From JADKAV01 sp963818505 (lineage in GTDB: Bacteria; Actinomycetota; Actinomycetes; S36-B12; UBA10799), in assembly GCA_963818505.1 (NCBI GenBank), contig CAWFSJ010000001.1, positions 744,001 through 808,000 of the forward strand: a stretch of 64,000 bases of DNA, in the 5' to 3' direction. This document shows, in pieces, positions 41,390-51,081 of the stretch (position 1 is its first letter; every line of letters begins with the position of its first letter). The position numbers and the translations under genes were made by a program. Under the pieces are notes generated by a model. That model did no database searches. It worked only from the letters and a program-made list of their open reading frames with translations, and had not been told where the DNA came from.

Positions 41390-43135
41390 ATGGCCGGACC
41401 CGAGAAGATCCTGGTGGTCGGCGGTGTCGCCGGCGGGATGTCCGCTGCTGCGCGGGCCCGGCGGCTCAGCGAGACCGCCAGCATCGTCGTGCTGGAACGC
41501 GACCTCTACGTGTCCTTCGCCAACTGCGGGATGCCGTACCACATCGGTGGAGACATCGACTCCCGTGATGCGCTGCTTGTCCAGACTCCCGCAAGCCTGG
41601 CCGAGAACCTGAACCTAGATGTGCGGGTCGGCCACGAGGTCCTGTCGATCAACCTCGCGGACCATAACGTCAGCGTGCGCGACCTGGCCTCTGGTCGCAC
41701 GTATTCGCAGTCCTACGACAAACTCGTGCTGGCAACCGGAGCCAGCCCGATCCGGCCTCCACTGCCCGGGATCGAGTCGCCCATTGTTCACACGTTGCGC
41801 AGCCTCGACGACATGGACCGGATCAAGGCGGTCGTGGACGACAGAAGTGGGGCAGCTGTCGTCATCGGCGGTGGCTACATAGGCATCGAGGTCGCCGAGG
41901 CGCTACGCCATCGCGACTGGCAGGTGAGCATGCTCGAGGCGGCCGACCAGGTCCTCGGACCGCTGGACCACGAGATGGCTCACCAGGTCCAGGTGGAACT
42001 GATGCGCAATGGGGTTGATCTGCAACTACGGACCACAGCCGAAGGATTCACCGACTCGAGCGTGCTGACTTCGGCCGGTGTCTTGCCGGCGGACCTGGTC
42101 ATCATGGCGATCGGGGTTGCACCCGATTCCCGCCTGGCCCAGACCGCAGGGCTCGCGACCACTGACCGGGCCGCGATCATCGTCGACGAGCACCAGCGGA
42201 CCTCCGACCCCGATGTCTATGCGGTGGGCGACTCGGTGCAAGTGACCGATACCGTCACCGGCCAGCCGACAGTGATACCCCTGGCAGGACCGGCCAACCG
42301 CCAAGGACGGATCGCCGCCGACCACATGTTCGGCAAGCCGGCCTCCTACTCCACGACGCAGGGCACCGCGATCGTCAAGATCTTCGGGCTCACCGCAGGC
42401 GGTACCGGCGCAAATGAGAAGTCACTACGCGCTGCGGGGATCGACTACCGACGTGTCTATGTGCACCCGAACGGCCATGCGTCCTACTACCCCGGTACCG
42501 CAGCCATGCACCTGAAGTTGTTGTTCAGCCCGCAGGATGGCCGCGTGCTCGGCGGGCAGGTGGTCGGCTACGACGGTGTCGACAAACGCATCGACGTACT
42601 GTCGGTCGCGGTACGGGCGGGCTTGACCGTCTGGGATCTGGCCGAACTCGAACTGGCCTACGCCCCGCCCTACGGTTCGGCCAAGGACCCGATCAACATG
42701 GCGGGTTTCCAGGCCAGCAACCTGCTCGATGCGATGATCGAGTTCTGGTACCCCGACGACTGGGGCCAACTGCCCGAAGGTTGCGTGATCCTCGATGTGC
42801 GCTCCTTGAGCGAGAACCAGCAGTGCGCCCTGCCCGGCTCACTGAACATCCCGGTTCAGCAGTTGCGCGGCCGACTCCACGAGCTCGATCCGAATCGTCC
42901 GACGTACGTCTACTGTCGCTCGGGTTTCCGTTCGTATCTTGCCTACCGAATCCTCAAGGGCAGCGGTTTCACACAGGTGGCCACGTTGTCCGGCGGAACC
43001 CTGACGATGGAACACAGCGTGGCTTGGCTGCAGGTCGGCGACCAGGGCCCGGAGGCCGTGGTCACCTACGCCGAGGATGACTCCACCTGCGGTCTGCGGA
43101 TCCTGGAGCCAGTACCGGCTACCGCTGGTCGCTGA
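41390..43135 (+). CDS. CoA-disulfide reductase with C-terminal rhodanese domain
   Basis: 581 residues. N-terminal FAD motif VVGGVAGGMSAAARARR (residues 7-23) and redox Cys in FANCGMPYHIGG near residue 44; NAD motif VVIGGGYIGIEVAEAL near residue 160; dimerisation domain to about 455; then a rhodanese-like domain with active Cys in YVYCRSGFRSYLA near residue 510. This is the CoADR-RHD (or Npsr-type) architecture, which reduces CoA disulfides, persulfides or polysulfides with NAD(P)H. The extension after the rhodanese core contains another Cys (DSTCGL). The ATG has AGGGAG. Likely protects thiols or handles sulfane sulfur. Confidence 0.9.
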   Translation: MAGPEKILVVGGVAGGMSAAARARRLSETASIVVLERDLYVSFANCGMPYHIGGDIDSRDALLVQTPASLAENLNLDVRVGHEVLSINLADHNVSVRDLASGRTYSQSYDKLVLATGASPIRPPLPGIESPIVHTLRSLDDMDRIKAVVDDRSGAAVVIGGGYIGIEVAEALRHRDWQVSMLEAADQVLGPLDHEMAHQVQVELMRNGVDLQLRTTAEGFTDSSVLTSAGVLPADLVIMAIGVAPDSRLAQTAGLATTDRAAIIVDEHQRTSDPDVYAVGDSVQVTDTVTGQPTVIPLAGPANRQGRIAADHMFGKPASYSTTQGTAIVKIFGLTAGGTGANEKSLRAAGIDYRRVYVHPNGHASYYPGTAAMHLKLLFSPQDGRVLGGQVVGYDGVDKRIDVLSVAVRAGLTVWDLAELELAYAPPYGSAKDPINMAGFQASNLLDAMIEFWYPDDWGQLPEGCVILDVRSLSENQQCALPGSLNIPVQQLRGRLHELDPNRPTYVYCRSGFRSYLAYRILKGSGFTQVATLSGGTLTMEHSVAWLQVGDQGPEAVVTYAEDDSTCGLRILEPVPATAGR

Positions 43136-43748
43136 CGATCACGACCGGGCCAACCGGAGGGTTCTTACGCATCTTCACGGCCGCGGCGATCTCCAGGGCA
43201 GCGGTGAGCAGCAGCCCGAGGCCGACCACACGCACGAGAACCGTGACGGTGGCGGCCGGCCAGAACAGCACCAGCAACGCCAATGCGATCAAGACGATCC
43301 CGAAGAACAGGCTGACGGACCGGTCTGCGGCACCCTTGGCGCGGATGCCCATGATCAGGTAGGAGATTCCGTGTGCCAGCCAACCGATGGCCACCACGAG
43401 CACCAGGATCCTGACCGAAGCGTCGGCATTGACCACACACACGCCACCGATGATCAGCGACACGACTCCGGCGATGCCCAGAAGGATCCGCATGCCGCCA
43501 CTGGCCCGGGCGCCGATGGCCTGCACCAGAAGAACGATTCCCGCCAGGATCAGCCACACACCGAACAGGATCGCCACCACACGCACGGTGGCCTGGGGCC
43601 AGAAGAGCATCACAGCGCCGAGCAGAGCGGTGATGATGCCCAGTGTGAGGACGACGTTGGAGGCCGCGCGGCTGCCTTCGCCGGCGTCCATCACGACGAC
43701 CTGTGGTTTCAGCGGTTCTTGGGAGCCGGAGGGAATCTGTTCAGACAT
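43119..43748 (-). CDS. DUF308/HdeD-like membrane protein
   Basis: 209 residues from ATG 43748. An N-terminal polar segment is followed by six membrane helices in three similar pairs, containing repeats of the style LFWPAATVTVLV and MLFWPQATVRVV, which is typical of HdeD/DUF308 proteins. Function in actinobacteria unknown; HdeD of E. coli is linked to acid stress. The 3' end overlaps the CoADR gene by 17 bases in convergent orientation. Confidence 0.8.
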   Translation of the reverse strand: MSEQIPSGSQEPLKPQVVVMDAGEGSRAASNVVLTLGIITALLGAVMLFWPQATVRVVAILFGVWLILAGIVLLVQAIGARASGGMRILLGIAGVVSLIIGGVCVVNADASVRILVLVVAIGWLAHGISYLIMGIRAKGAADRSVSLFFGIVLIALALLVLFWPAATVTVLVRVVGLGLLLTAALEIAAAVKMRKNPPVGPVVIVSDQR

Positions 43749-43755
43749 GAGCCCG

Positions 43756-43761
43756 ATCGTA
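43756..43761 (-). promoter_or_regulatory. Putative leaderless -10 box
   Basis: Minus-strand TACGAT ends 7 bases before the ATG at 43748. Confidence 0.45.
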
Positions 43762-43767
43762 GGGCCT

Positions 43768-44226
43768 TCACAGCCCGATATTGGCGCGCAACTCCGCAAG
43801 CGCCTCATCGGCAGCGAGCCTCAATTGCGGATCTGCTGGATCCAGTCCGGCGTCGAAGGTGACCCGCCAGGTGATGTCGGTGCCACCGGGTGGGCGCCTG
43901 GCCACCAACCGCACGCCCTTGTCGCCCATCAGCGGGACATGGTGCTGGATGACAACGCTGGCCCGTACGCGTTCGTTCACGAGCTCGGGTATCCGGCCCG
44001 GCTCGCCCAGGACGAACCTGCGCAGCCCCTCTGGCGTCTGGATCTCCATCACCGGTTCGTCCCACGCGGCACGGATGACCTCGTGCCATCCGAACGCCTG
44101 GCCATCGGGCAGATACACGTGCTGGCTGGTGCCGACCAACCAGCCCTCGGGCGCCAACGCCCAAGCCAATGGTTTCTCCTCGCCCGCGATCTGGGCCACG
44201 GTTGCAGGCGGGCGACGACCGATCAC
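43768..44226 (-). CDS. Conserved-looking hypothetical protein coupled to dnaG
   Basis: 152 residues, soluble, with repeated beta-strand patterns (PEGWLVGTSQHVYLPDG, WDEPVMEIQTPEGLRRFVLGE, DITWRVTFDAGLD). The style resembles small actinobacterial proteins encoded next to dnaG whose function is unknown. No catalytic motif. The GTG at 44226 overlaps the dnaG stop (GTGA), so it is translationally coupled to primase. Confidence 0.65.
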   Translation of the reverse strand: MIGRRPPATVAQIAGEEKPLAWALAPEGWLVGTSQHVYLPDGQAFGWHEVIRAAWDEPVMEIQTPEGLRRFVLGEPGRIPELVNERVRASVVIQHHVPLMGDKGVRLVARRPPGGTDITWRVTFDAGLDPADPQLRLAADEALAELRANIGL

Positions 44227-46079
44227 GTTTCTCCCACCAGAACCTCGCGCAATTCGCGCCGGTACTGCTCCAGCGCGAGGACGTCGGCGAACAAGCGACG
44301 GTACTCATCCGCGCTCTCCACCGGATTGATCCGTTGCAGCCGGGACTTGACCTCCCGAAGTCGACGGCTGGCATCGAGTTCGAGCAAGCGGGACAGGACG
44401 TTCTCGGCGAAGCGGCGGTCCACGGTGGCGTGATCGTCGCCGAACAGGGCACGGGGCAACTCAACCGACAGCGCCCTCACCGCTGAGCGCACGGAATCGT
44501 CCGGACAATGATCGAGCACACTGGGGATCCACGCTTGATCACCGGTTGCCGGCGGGCCGCCAGCGGCCACGATGGCCACGAACACCTGCTGGTACACAGG
44601 TCGGGTGAAAGCCTGCTCCTCGACACTGGCGAACCAACTGTGCACGAGGTCCGGGGACTGCAGAGCGAGTTTGAGACACTCCCGCTCCACCATTCCCGCT
44701 GGGTCACGCTCGTCAGGCACTGCCGGCACCGACTGCTTCGGGGAGTTCTGCTTGCGACCCTTCGAAGCCTCGACCCGGACCGCTTCGGAGACCAGCGACT
44801 GCTCCATCCCTGTCCAGCCGGACAGCAGGCGCACGTACTCGGTCCGCAGGATGCGATCGGGGATCGCCGCGATCACGGGCGCAGCATTGCGAAGAGCGTT
44901 CGTGCGTCCCTCTGCGCTGTCAAGGTCGAAGCCCTCGATCTTCGAACGCACTACGAACTCGACCAGGGGGATGCGGCCGCCGATGAGGTCGCGCACCGCA
45001 TCGTCGCCGGAGGCAACCCGCAGATCGCACGGGTCGAGGCCCTCGCCTGTCACGGCGACGAAGGTCTGCCCGACGAACTTCTGGTCCACGTCGAAGGCCC
45101 GCAGTGCGGCTTTGCGGCCCGCCTCGTCGGAGTCGAACGTGAAGATCACTTCGCCACGGTGTTCGTCCTGGTCCAGCAGTAGGCGCCGCAGCACCTTGAC
45201 GTGTTCCTCCCCGAATGCCGTCCCGCAGGTGGCCACCGCTGTGTCCAGCCCTGCCAGATGGCAGGCCATCACGTCGGTGTACCCCTCCACGATCACCACC
45301 TGCTGGCTGCGCGCGATCTGCTTGCGCGACCGGTCGACGCCGTACAGGATCTGGGACTTGTGGTACACGGGGGTCTCGGGGGTGTTCAAATACTTGGGGC
45401 CATCGTCGTCAGGCATGATCCGGCGGGCGCCAAATCCGACGACCTCGCCGGACAGGTCCCGGATGGGCCACATCAAACGGCCACGGAACCGGTCGTAAGG
45501 CCCCCTGTTCCCCTTAAGCGCCAGCCCCGCGGTGATCATCTCCTGCTCGCTGAAACCGGCGGCGCGCAGACGCTTGACGACGTTGTCCCAGCCCGGCGGC
45601 GCGAAACCTACGCCGAAGTCCTCAACGCCGGTGGTGAGGTGTCTGCGCTCGAGGAACTCACGAGCCGGCGCGGCCGCATCACTGTCCAGTTGCGAACTGT
45701 AGAACTCGGCGGCCAGTGCATTGGCCTCCACCAGACGCGTGCGCTGGCCCTGCTGCCCCGTGCGCGACGGACCGCCTTCGGCGTACCGCAGTGTGACCCC
45801 GTACCTCGCCGCGAGTTTCTCGACGGCCTCGGCGAATGTGACCATGTCGGTCTTCATCACGAAGTCGATGACATCCCCGCCGACTTGGCAGCCGAAGCAG
45901 TGGTACAGACCCTTTGCTGGGGTGACGTGGAAAGACGGACTGCGCTCCTCATGGAAGGGACAGAGCCCCTTCAGCGACCCCCCGCCCGCCGGTTTCAGCG
46001 TGACCTGGTCGGAGACCACTTCGTCTATCCGGGCACGTTCGCGGACGGTAACGATGTCCTCGGGGAGAATGCGTGCCAC
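44223..46079 (-). CDS. dnaG: DNA primase
   Basis: 618 residues, normal for DnaG. The N-terminal zinc domain has CPFHEERSPSFHVTP and YHCFGCQVGGD; the TOPRIM domain has VVIVEGYTDVMA near residue 265 and FTFDSDEAG near residue 316; the C-terminal third is the helicase-interaction region. DnaG makes primers for replication forks. The GTG at 46079 (VARILPEDI) is used because the zinc domain starts there; an upstream start would add 35 residues lacking similarity. A TACCAT box lies 6 bases upstream. Confidence 0.95.
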   Translation of the reverse strand: MARILPEDIVTVRERARIDEVVSDQVTLKPAGGGSLKGLCPFHEERSPSFHVTPAKGLYHCFGCQVGGDVIDFVMKTDMVTFAEAVEKLAARYGVTLRYAEGGPSRTGQQGQRTRLVEANALAAEFYSSQLDSDAAAPAREFLERRHLTTGVEDFGVGFAPPGWDNVVKRLRAAGFSEQEMITAGLALKGNRGPYDRFRGRLMWPIRDLSGEVVGFGARRIMPDDDGPKYLNTPETPVYHKSQILYGVDRSRKQIARSQQVVIVEGYTDVMACHLAGLDTAVATCGTAFGEEHVKVLRRLLLDQDEHRGEVIFTFDSDEAGRKAALRAFDVDQKFVGQTFVAVTGEGLDPCDLRVASGDDAVRDLIGGRIPLVEFVVRSKIEGFDLDSAEGRTNALRNAAPVIAAIPDRILRTEYVRLLSGWTGMEQSLVSEAVRVEASKGRKQNSPKQSVPAVPDERDPAGMVERECLKLALQSPDLVHSWFASVEEQAFTRPVYQQVFVAIVAAGGPPATGDQAWIPSVLDHCPDDSVRSAVRALSVELPRALFGDDHATVDRRFAENVLSRLLELDASRRLREVKSRLQRINPVESADEYRRLFADVLALEQYRRELREVLVGET

Positions 46080-46085
46080 ATCGCG

Positions 46086-46091
46086 ATGGTA
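46086..46091 (-). promoter_or_regulatory. Putative leaderless -10 box for dnaG
   Basis: Minus-strand TACCAT ends 6 bases before the GTG at 46079. Confidence 0.4.
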
Positions 46092-46191
46092 CGTCCAACC
46101 CCGGGCCAGGCAGACCGGCGCCGCGCGAACTGTGGATAGTGCGACGGGGCCGAGTCGCGGATGGGACGGCCAGTGGCTCTGCACGAACCAA

Positions 46192-47403
46192 TCAGGCCTT
46201 CGCCATCTGCTCGCGCCAGCGGACCACGGAAAGGTCGGTCAAGGAGGCGACCTGATCGACCACGAGCCGCAGGCGGACCTGCGGGTCCTCGGTCTGGTCC
46301 CACGCCTGCTGGAATGCAGGCAACATCGGCCGGCGAGAGTCCAGTAGTCCGTCGACCACGTCGTGGATGACTTGGCGCTCCCACACGTAGCGTCGCTCAT
46401 TGTCTCGCATCACGTGCACGTAGGTGATCGCTTTGAGCACCGCGACCTCGGCTCGAGACGCTTCGGGGATCTCCAGGTCAGCCCCGTAACGGGTCAATGA
46501 GGCCCCACCGTACTGAGCCCGAGTCGCCACCTGCGCCTGAACGCAGTACCTGCGGATCAACGAGGAGGTCATCGTCTTGAGCCCGGCCAAGTCCCGGGCA
46601 GACTCCCCGAAGGCAGCCGGCCAGAACTCCTGGGCCATCACAGCCTGCAGAGCTGCCTGCAGCACCGCCTCGGACAGTTCCGGGGCGTACTGGACGCGCG
46701 CTTCGCCCACCACATCGGCCCTGACTGAAGGACTGGCCAGCACGGCCGGATCGAAGGATCCCGACACGATCGCGTCCTCGAGATCGTGCACGCAGTAGGC
46801 CACGTCGTCGGCCCAGTCCATGATCTGCGCCTCGAAGCATTTGCGCTCTCCCGCCGCGTCGAGGCGCACCCAGTCGAAGATTGCGCGATCTTGGGCGTAG
46901 ACATTGAACTTGGGCGTCCCGCTGCGCCGCGCCCACGGGTACTTGATCACGGCGTCGAGGGTGGCCCTGGTGAGGTTCAGCCCAACACTGCGGTCACCGT
47001 CGAAGACCTTGAACTCGAGCCTGGTGAGAACCCGGAAGCTCTGGGCGTTGCCCTCGAAGCCTCCGATGCCCGCGCTCATGTCGGCCAAGGCGCTCTCCCC
47101 GTTGTGCCCGAATGGTGGGTGGCCCAGGTCGTGGGCCAGCCCGGCGGTGTCCACGACGTCGGGATCCGCGCCCAGCGAGGCACCGAGTTCGCGGGCGATC
47201 TGGGCTACTTCAAGGGTGTGCGTCAATCTGGTGCGCGGGAAGTCGTGCTGGCCGGCCATGATGACCTGCGTCTTTGCTGCGAGGCGACGCAGCGCCGAAC
47301 TGTGCAGGACCCGGGCCCGGTCACGGGCGAAGTCGCTGCGTCCGGTGTAGCCGGGCTCAGGTACGAAACGCTGGTGATCCTGCGGGCTGTAGTCCTCTGG
47401 CAT
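46192..47403 (-). CDS. dNTP triphosphohydrolase (dGTPase-like)
   Basis: 403 residues. HD-superfamily metal motif split as RTRLTHTLEVAQIAR near residue 62 and HDLGHPPFGHNGE near residue 95, with later conserved RRYCVQAQ and the C-terminal VVDGLLDS. It removes triphosphate from dNTPs, controlling pool size. The ATG at 47403 begins MPEDYSPQDHQRF; it follows the YdcF-like stop directly. Placement beside dnaG is typical of actinobacteria. Confidence 0.9.
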   Translation of the reverse strand: MPEDYSPQDHQRFVPEPGYTGRSDFARDRARVLHSSALRRLAAKTQVIMAGQHDFPRTRLTHTLEVAQIARELGASLGADPDVVDTAGLAHDLGHPPFGHNGESALADMSAGIGGFEGNAQSFRVLTRLEFKVFDGDRSVGLNLTRATLDAVIKYPWARRSGTPKFNVYAQDRAIFDWVRLDAAGERKCFEAQIMDWADDVAYCVHDLEDAIVSGSFDPAVLASPSVRADVVGEARVQYAPELSEAVLQAALQAVMAQEFWPAAFGESARDLAGLKTMTSSLIRRYCVQAQVATRAQYGGASLTRYGADLEIPEASRAEVAVLKAITYVHVMRDNERRYVWERQVIHDVVDGLLDSRRPMLPAFQQAWDQTEDPQVRLRLVVDQVASLTDLSVVRWREQMAKA

Positions 47404-47404
47404 C

Positions 47405-48085
47405 TCAATCGAGCAGATCGGGTGTCTTCCAGCGCTGCACGACCTCGAAGGCAAGCAGACCCGCAGTCTCACGGCCCACGTATTCGGCTGTCAAGGATGA
47501 TCCATCGCCCTTGCGGGTCGGGCTGAGGTGTGTGCTGAAACCGAGTTGCTGGGCGATGGCGTCGACCCGTGCCATGTGCGCGGGGTCGGAAACCAGGGTC
47601 ACCTCGTCCCAGCCCTCCCGTTTTGCCATCTGCGCCACGGCGACCAGGCTCTGCCGGGTGTCACGCCCGGACTTCACCGCCGAGATCGACGCGGCCGGAA
47701 CACCTTGATCGGTCAGGTAGTTGAGTCCGGCACGGGCTTCGGTGTAGCGGTCCCCTGGTTGCTTACCGCCGACCGTCACGATGCGCGGTGCCACGGACTG
47801 GTCGAAGAGGACCACTGCGTGGTCCAAGCGGGAACTGAGTACCGGCGAGGGCTGTCCGTTGTACTGTGCGGCGCCGAGCACCACGATCGCGTCACTGGCG
47901 CGACGGTCGTCGACGTTGCCCGAGGAGAAGACCCGCCAACCAGCCCAAACGGGTGCCAACAACGCGGCGATCACCCCCACGAGCATCAAGAAGACGAGGA
48001 AACCGACGAAACGCGAGCGTTTGGTGACCTTCCGACGACGAGGCGCGGCATCATTGCGGCGCTGATCGATCGTGGGGGCGGACAT
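47405..48085 (-). CDS. YdcF/SanA-like DUF218 membrane protein
   Basis: 226 residues. A basic N-terminus, then one membrane helix at about 26-48, then a DUF218 domain: SDAIVVLGAAQYNGQPSP, SSRLDHAVVLFDQ, IVTVGGKQPGD, YLTDQGVPAASI and EVTLVSDPAHMAR. DUF218 proteins act at the envelope and are implicated in barrier function or lipid carrier metabolism. Its stop is two bases from the dGTPase start, so they share a transcript. Confidence 0.85.
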   Translation of the reverse strand: MSAPTIDQRRNDAAPRRRKVTKRSRFVGFLVFLMLVGVIAALLAPVWAGWRVFSSGNVDDRRASDAIVVLGAAQYNGQPSPVLSSRLDHAVVLFDQSVAPRIVTVGGKQPGDRYTEARAGLNYLTDQGVPAASISAVKSGRDTRQSLVAVAQMAKREGWDEVTLVSDPAHMARVDAIAQQLGFSTHLSPTRKGDGSSLTAEYVGRETAGLLAFEVVQRWKTPDLLD

Positions 48086-48187
48086 GCACTCAAGTGTCTC
48101 AGATGAGGCGGCGAAGTTCGCCGGGTTTGTGTACGAGTCGTGTTGGTTTCGTCACTGTGGGACACCAATGTGGACAACGCGCGTCGG

Positions 48188-49321
48188 TCATCCCCCGCTG
48201 ACCGACAGTTCCGCGTCGCGCACACCGGCCATCTGGGCCGCTGCCACCTCGCGGCTGTCCAGCCAGCCCTCGGGCAGCGCCACCCGCTTGAGCCGCGACG
48301 TTCGGCCCCTGGGAGCCTCGAGCACCTCCCTGGAGGGGACTTGGTCCGGATTGTGATCGACGACCATCCCGAGCAGATCGTCGAGTTCGGCAAGAGTGCT
48401 TACGTGTGCCAGATCGAGGCGCAGGTGGTGGCGCACCGAATACCCCTTGAAGTACCAGGCGATGTGTTTACGGATCTCCTGACACCCTTTGTGCTCCCCG
48501 AACGTGTCCACCAGAAGCCCAGCGTGCCTACGCAGAATCGTGCACACCTGCTGCGTGGTCGGGTCGGGTACTGCCGGTCCATGCCCCAGCGAATGCGCCA
48601 GCTGCCCGAAGAGCCAGGGCCTTCCCAGGCAGCCGCGGCCGATCACAACTCCGGCGCAACCGGTCGATGCCATCATGTCCGCGGCGTCCTGCGCGGTCCA
48701 GATGTCTCCATTGCCGAGCACCGGCAACCCGTCGAGATCAGTGACCAGATCAGCGATGGCTTCCCAATGCGCCGTCCCCGAGTACATCTGCGCGGCGGTC
48801 CGGGCGTGCAGCGCCACCCAGTGCACACCTTCATCGGCTGCGATCCTGGCGGCATCACGGTAGGTCAGGTGGTCGTCGTCGATGCCCATCCGCATCTTCA
48901 CCGTCACCGGCAGTCCTGCGGCGTTGGCGACCGCCGCGCGGATGATCGCAGCGAAGAGGTCCAACTTCCACGGCAAAGCCGCTCCCCCGCCCTTGCGGGT
49001 GACCTTCGGCACGGGGCAGCCCATGTTCAGGTCGATGTGGTCGGCCATGTCTTCGTCGGCGACGATGGACACAGCGGCACCGAGCACTTCGGGATCCACC
49101 CCGTACAGCTGTATCGATCGGGGTTGCTCCTGCGGGTCGAAGGCGCACATCGCCAGCGTCTCGGGGTTGCGCTCCACCAGCGCCCGGGAGGTGACCATCT
49201 CGCTGACGTACAGCCCAGCGCCGTACTCCCGGCACATCCGCCGGAACGCCCGGTTGGTCACCCCTGCCATCGGCGCAAGGACCACCGGGACCTCGAGGCG
49301 GTGATCCCCGAGCGTCAGCAC
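48188..49321 (-). CDS. dusB: tRNA-dihydrouridine synthase
   Basis: 377 residues. TIM-barrel FMN enzyme that reduces uridines in the tRNA D loop. The family motifs [17 protein letters not shown] near residue 17, [16 protein letters not shown] with the catalytic Cys near residue 104, [10 protein letters not shown], and [11 protein letters not shown] are visible. The GTG at 49321 overlaps the end of glyS and begins [12 protein letters not shown], which matches family N-termini; upstream open frame is antisense-like to glyS. Subfamily DusB is the usual actinobacterial form. Confidence 0.9.
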   Translation of the reverse strand: MLTLGDHRLEVPVVLAPMAGVTNRAFRRMCREYGAGLYVSEMVTSRALVERNPETLAMCAFDPQEQPRSIQLYGVDPEVLGAAVSIVADEDMADHIDLNMGCPVPKVTRKGGGAALPWKLDLFAAIIRAAVANAAGLPVTVKMRMGIDDDHLTYRDAARIAADEGVHWVALHARTAAQMYSGTAHWEAIADLVTDLDGLPVLGNGDIWTAQDAADMMASTGCAGVVIGRGCLGRPWLFGQLAHSLGHGPAVPDPTTQQVCTILRRHAGLLVDTFGEHKGCQEIRKHIAWYFKGYSVRHHLRLDLAHVSTLAELDDLLGMVVDHNPDQVPSREVLEAPRGRTSRLKRVALPEGWLDSREVAAAQMAGVRDAELSVSGG

Positions 49322-50697
49322 GTCGGCAGGCGCTGCGCCAACCACGAGACGACCGAATCGATCCCGATCCGCTCCTGGGCCATCGAGTCGCGTTCTCGAA
49401 CGGTCACGGCGTTGTCCTCGAGGGTGTCGAAGTCGACGGTCACGCAATAGGGGGTGCCGATCTCGTCCTGGCGCCGGTAGCGACGCCCGATCTGCCCGGC
49501 GTCGTCGAACTCCACGTTCCAGCGCTTGCGCAGCTGCGCGGCGAGGTCCTTGGCCTTCGGCGACAGCGCCTCGTTGCGGCTCAGCGGCAGAACAGCGGCC
49601 TTGACCGGAGCCAGTCGTGGGTCGAAGCGCAACACCGTGCGCTTGTCGACTCCGCCCTTGGTGTTGGGTGCCTCGTCCTCGGCGTACGCATCGAGCAGGA
49701 ACGCCAGGACACATCGGGTCAGACCAGCTGCGGGCTCCACGACGAACGGCACCCAGCGCTCGCCGGTCGTCTGGTCGAAGTAAGACAGATCTGTACCCGA
49801 ATGCTGCGAGTGTGTCTTCAGATCGAAGTCCGTCCGGTTCGCTATCCCCTCGAGTTCGGCCCATTGCGACCCCGCGAACTGGAAGCGGTACTCGATGTCG
49901 ACGGTGCGCTTGGAGTAGTGCGACAACTTCTCCTTGGGGTGCTCGAAGAACCGCATGTTCTGCGGATCCATGCCCAGGTCGACGTACCAGTCCCAGCGGT
50001 TCTGCATCCAGTACTCGTGCCAGTCCTCATCGGTGCCCGGCTGGACGAAGAACTCCATCTCCATCTGTTCGAACTCGCGGGTCCGGAAGATGAAGTTGCC
50101 CGGTGTGATCTCGTTGCGGAAACTCTTGCCCGTCTGGCCGATTCCGAAAGGCGGCTTCTTGCGCGCGGCGTTCATCACGTTGAGGTAGTTGACGAAGATG
50201 CCCTGGGCGGTCTCGGGGCGCAAGAAGTGCTCAGCGCCGGCATCCTGGACCGGGCCGACCATGGTGCGCAACATGCCGTTGAAGTCGCGAGGTTCGGTGA
50301 ACTCGCCGCGCGTGCCGCAGTTGGTGCACACGATGTCGCGCAGGCCGTTCTCAGGAGCGTGCCCGTGCTTCTCCTCGTAGGCCTCGATCAACTGGTCGGC
50401 GCGCCAGCGCCTGTGGCAGTTCTTACATTCGGTCAACGGGTCGACGAACGCGTTCGTGTGCCCGGAGGCCTCCCACACCTGCGGGGCGAGGATGACCGAG
50501 GAGTCCAGACCGACCACGTCGTCGCGGCCCCGGACCACCGACTGCCACCACTGACGCCGGATGTTCTCCTTGAGCTCAACGCCCAGGGGTCCGTAGTCCC
50601 ACGCCGAACGGGTCCCCCCGTAGATCTCCGAGGACGGGAAGACGAACCCCCGGCGCTTGCTCAGGTTCACGACGGCATCGACACGATCAATAGGCAC
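49315..50697 (-). CDS. glyS: Glycyl-tRNA synthetase, dimeric class II
   Basis: 460 residues, alpha2-type. Class II motifs are present: the N-terminal [12 protein letters not shown] with [11 protein letters not shown], motif 2 around [24 protein letters not shown], and motif 3 with the C-terminal anticodon-binding domain ([13 protein letters not shown]). A zinc-like knuckle [12 protein letters not shown] and CTNCGTRG is inserted. The GTG at 50697 begins [24 protein letters not shown] box lies 7 bases upstream. Co-transcribed with dusB. Confidence 0.95.
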   Translation of the reverse strand: MPIDRVDAVVNLSKRRGFVFPSSEIYGGTRSAWDYGPLGVELKENIRRQWWQSVVRGRDDVVGLDSSVILAPQVWEASGHTNAFVDPLTECKNCHRRWRADQLIEAYEEKHGHAPENGLRDIVCTNCGTRGEFTEPRDFNGMLRTMVGPVQDAGAEHFLRPETAQGIFVNYLNVMNAARKKPPFGIGQTGKSFRNEITPGNFIFRTREFEQMEMEFFVQPGTDEDWHEYWMQNRWDWYVDLGMDPQNMRFFEHPKEKLSHYSKRTVDIEYRFQFAGSQWAELEGIANRTDFDLKTHSQHSGTDLSYFDQTTGERWVPFVVEPAAGLTRCVLAFLLDAYAEDEAPNTKGGVDKRTVLRFDPRLAPVKAAVLPLSRNEALSPKAKDLAAQLRKRWNVEFDDAGQIGRRYRRQDEIGTPYCVTVDFDTLEDNAVTVRERDSMAQERIGIDSVVSWLAQRLPTC

Positions 50698-50704
50698 GCT
50701 GTCA

Positions 50705-50710
50705 AGGGTA
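50705..50710 (-). promoter_or_regulatory. Putative leaderless -10 box for glyS
   Basis: Minus-strand TACCCT ends 7 bases before the GTG at 50697. Confidence 0.4.
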
Positions 50711-50769
50711 CCCAGCGGTGGCCCGGGGTGATCTGCGCGCCCGTACCGGCGGTGCGTCACCATGGAGTC

Positions 50770-51081
50770 ATGAGCAACAGCCGCCCGCCGCAGCCTCCCA
50801 CTGCCCGCACCCGGTTCGAGGATCTGAGCCGCGGACCCCTGCAGGCACTCAACCGGGTGCCCAGGGCACTGGTCGTGATCGCCCTAGCAGCGTGCCTGGT
50901 CGCGGGGCTGCTGGCACCGGCCGCCATCGGGGTGACGCTGCTGATCGTTCTTGGACTATTCCTGGGCTGGCTGCTGGCCTTGTCCTGGCCGATACTTCCC
51001 GGCGCCTCGCGGGTGATGCGCGTGGTCACCGTGGCCCTTGTCTTCGGCGCGGCCTATCTACGGGCGACCGGTCGCGGATGA
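50770..51081 (+). CDS. Small two-helix membrane protein
   Basis: 103 residues. A polar Pro-rich N-terminus (residues 1-30) is followed by membrane helices at about 33-62 and 63-95 ([33 protein letters not shown]) and a short basic end. This layout occurs in small actinobacterial proteins found between glyS and a metal-binding lipoprotein. Function unknown. Its stop overlaps the next start (ATGA). Confidence 0.7.
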   Translation: MSNSRPPQPPTARTRFEDLSRGPLQALNRVPRALVVIALAACLVAGLLAPAAIGVTLLIVLGLFLGWLLALSWPILPGASRVMRVVTVALVFGAAYLRATGRG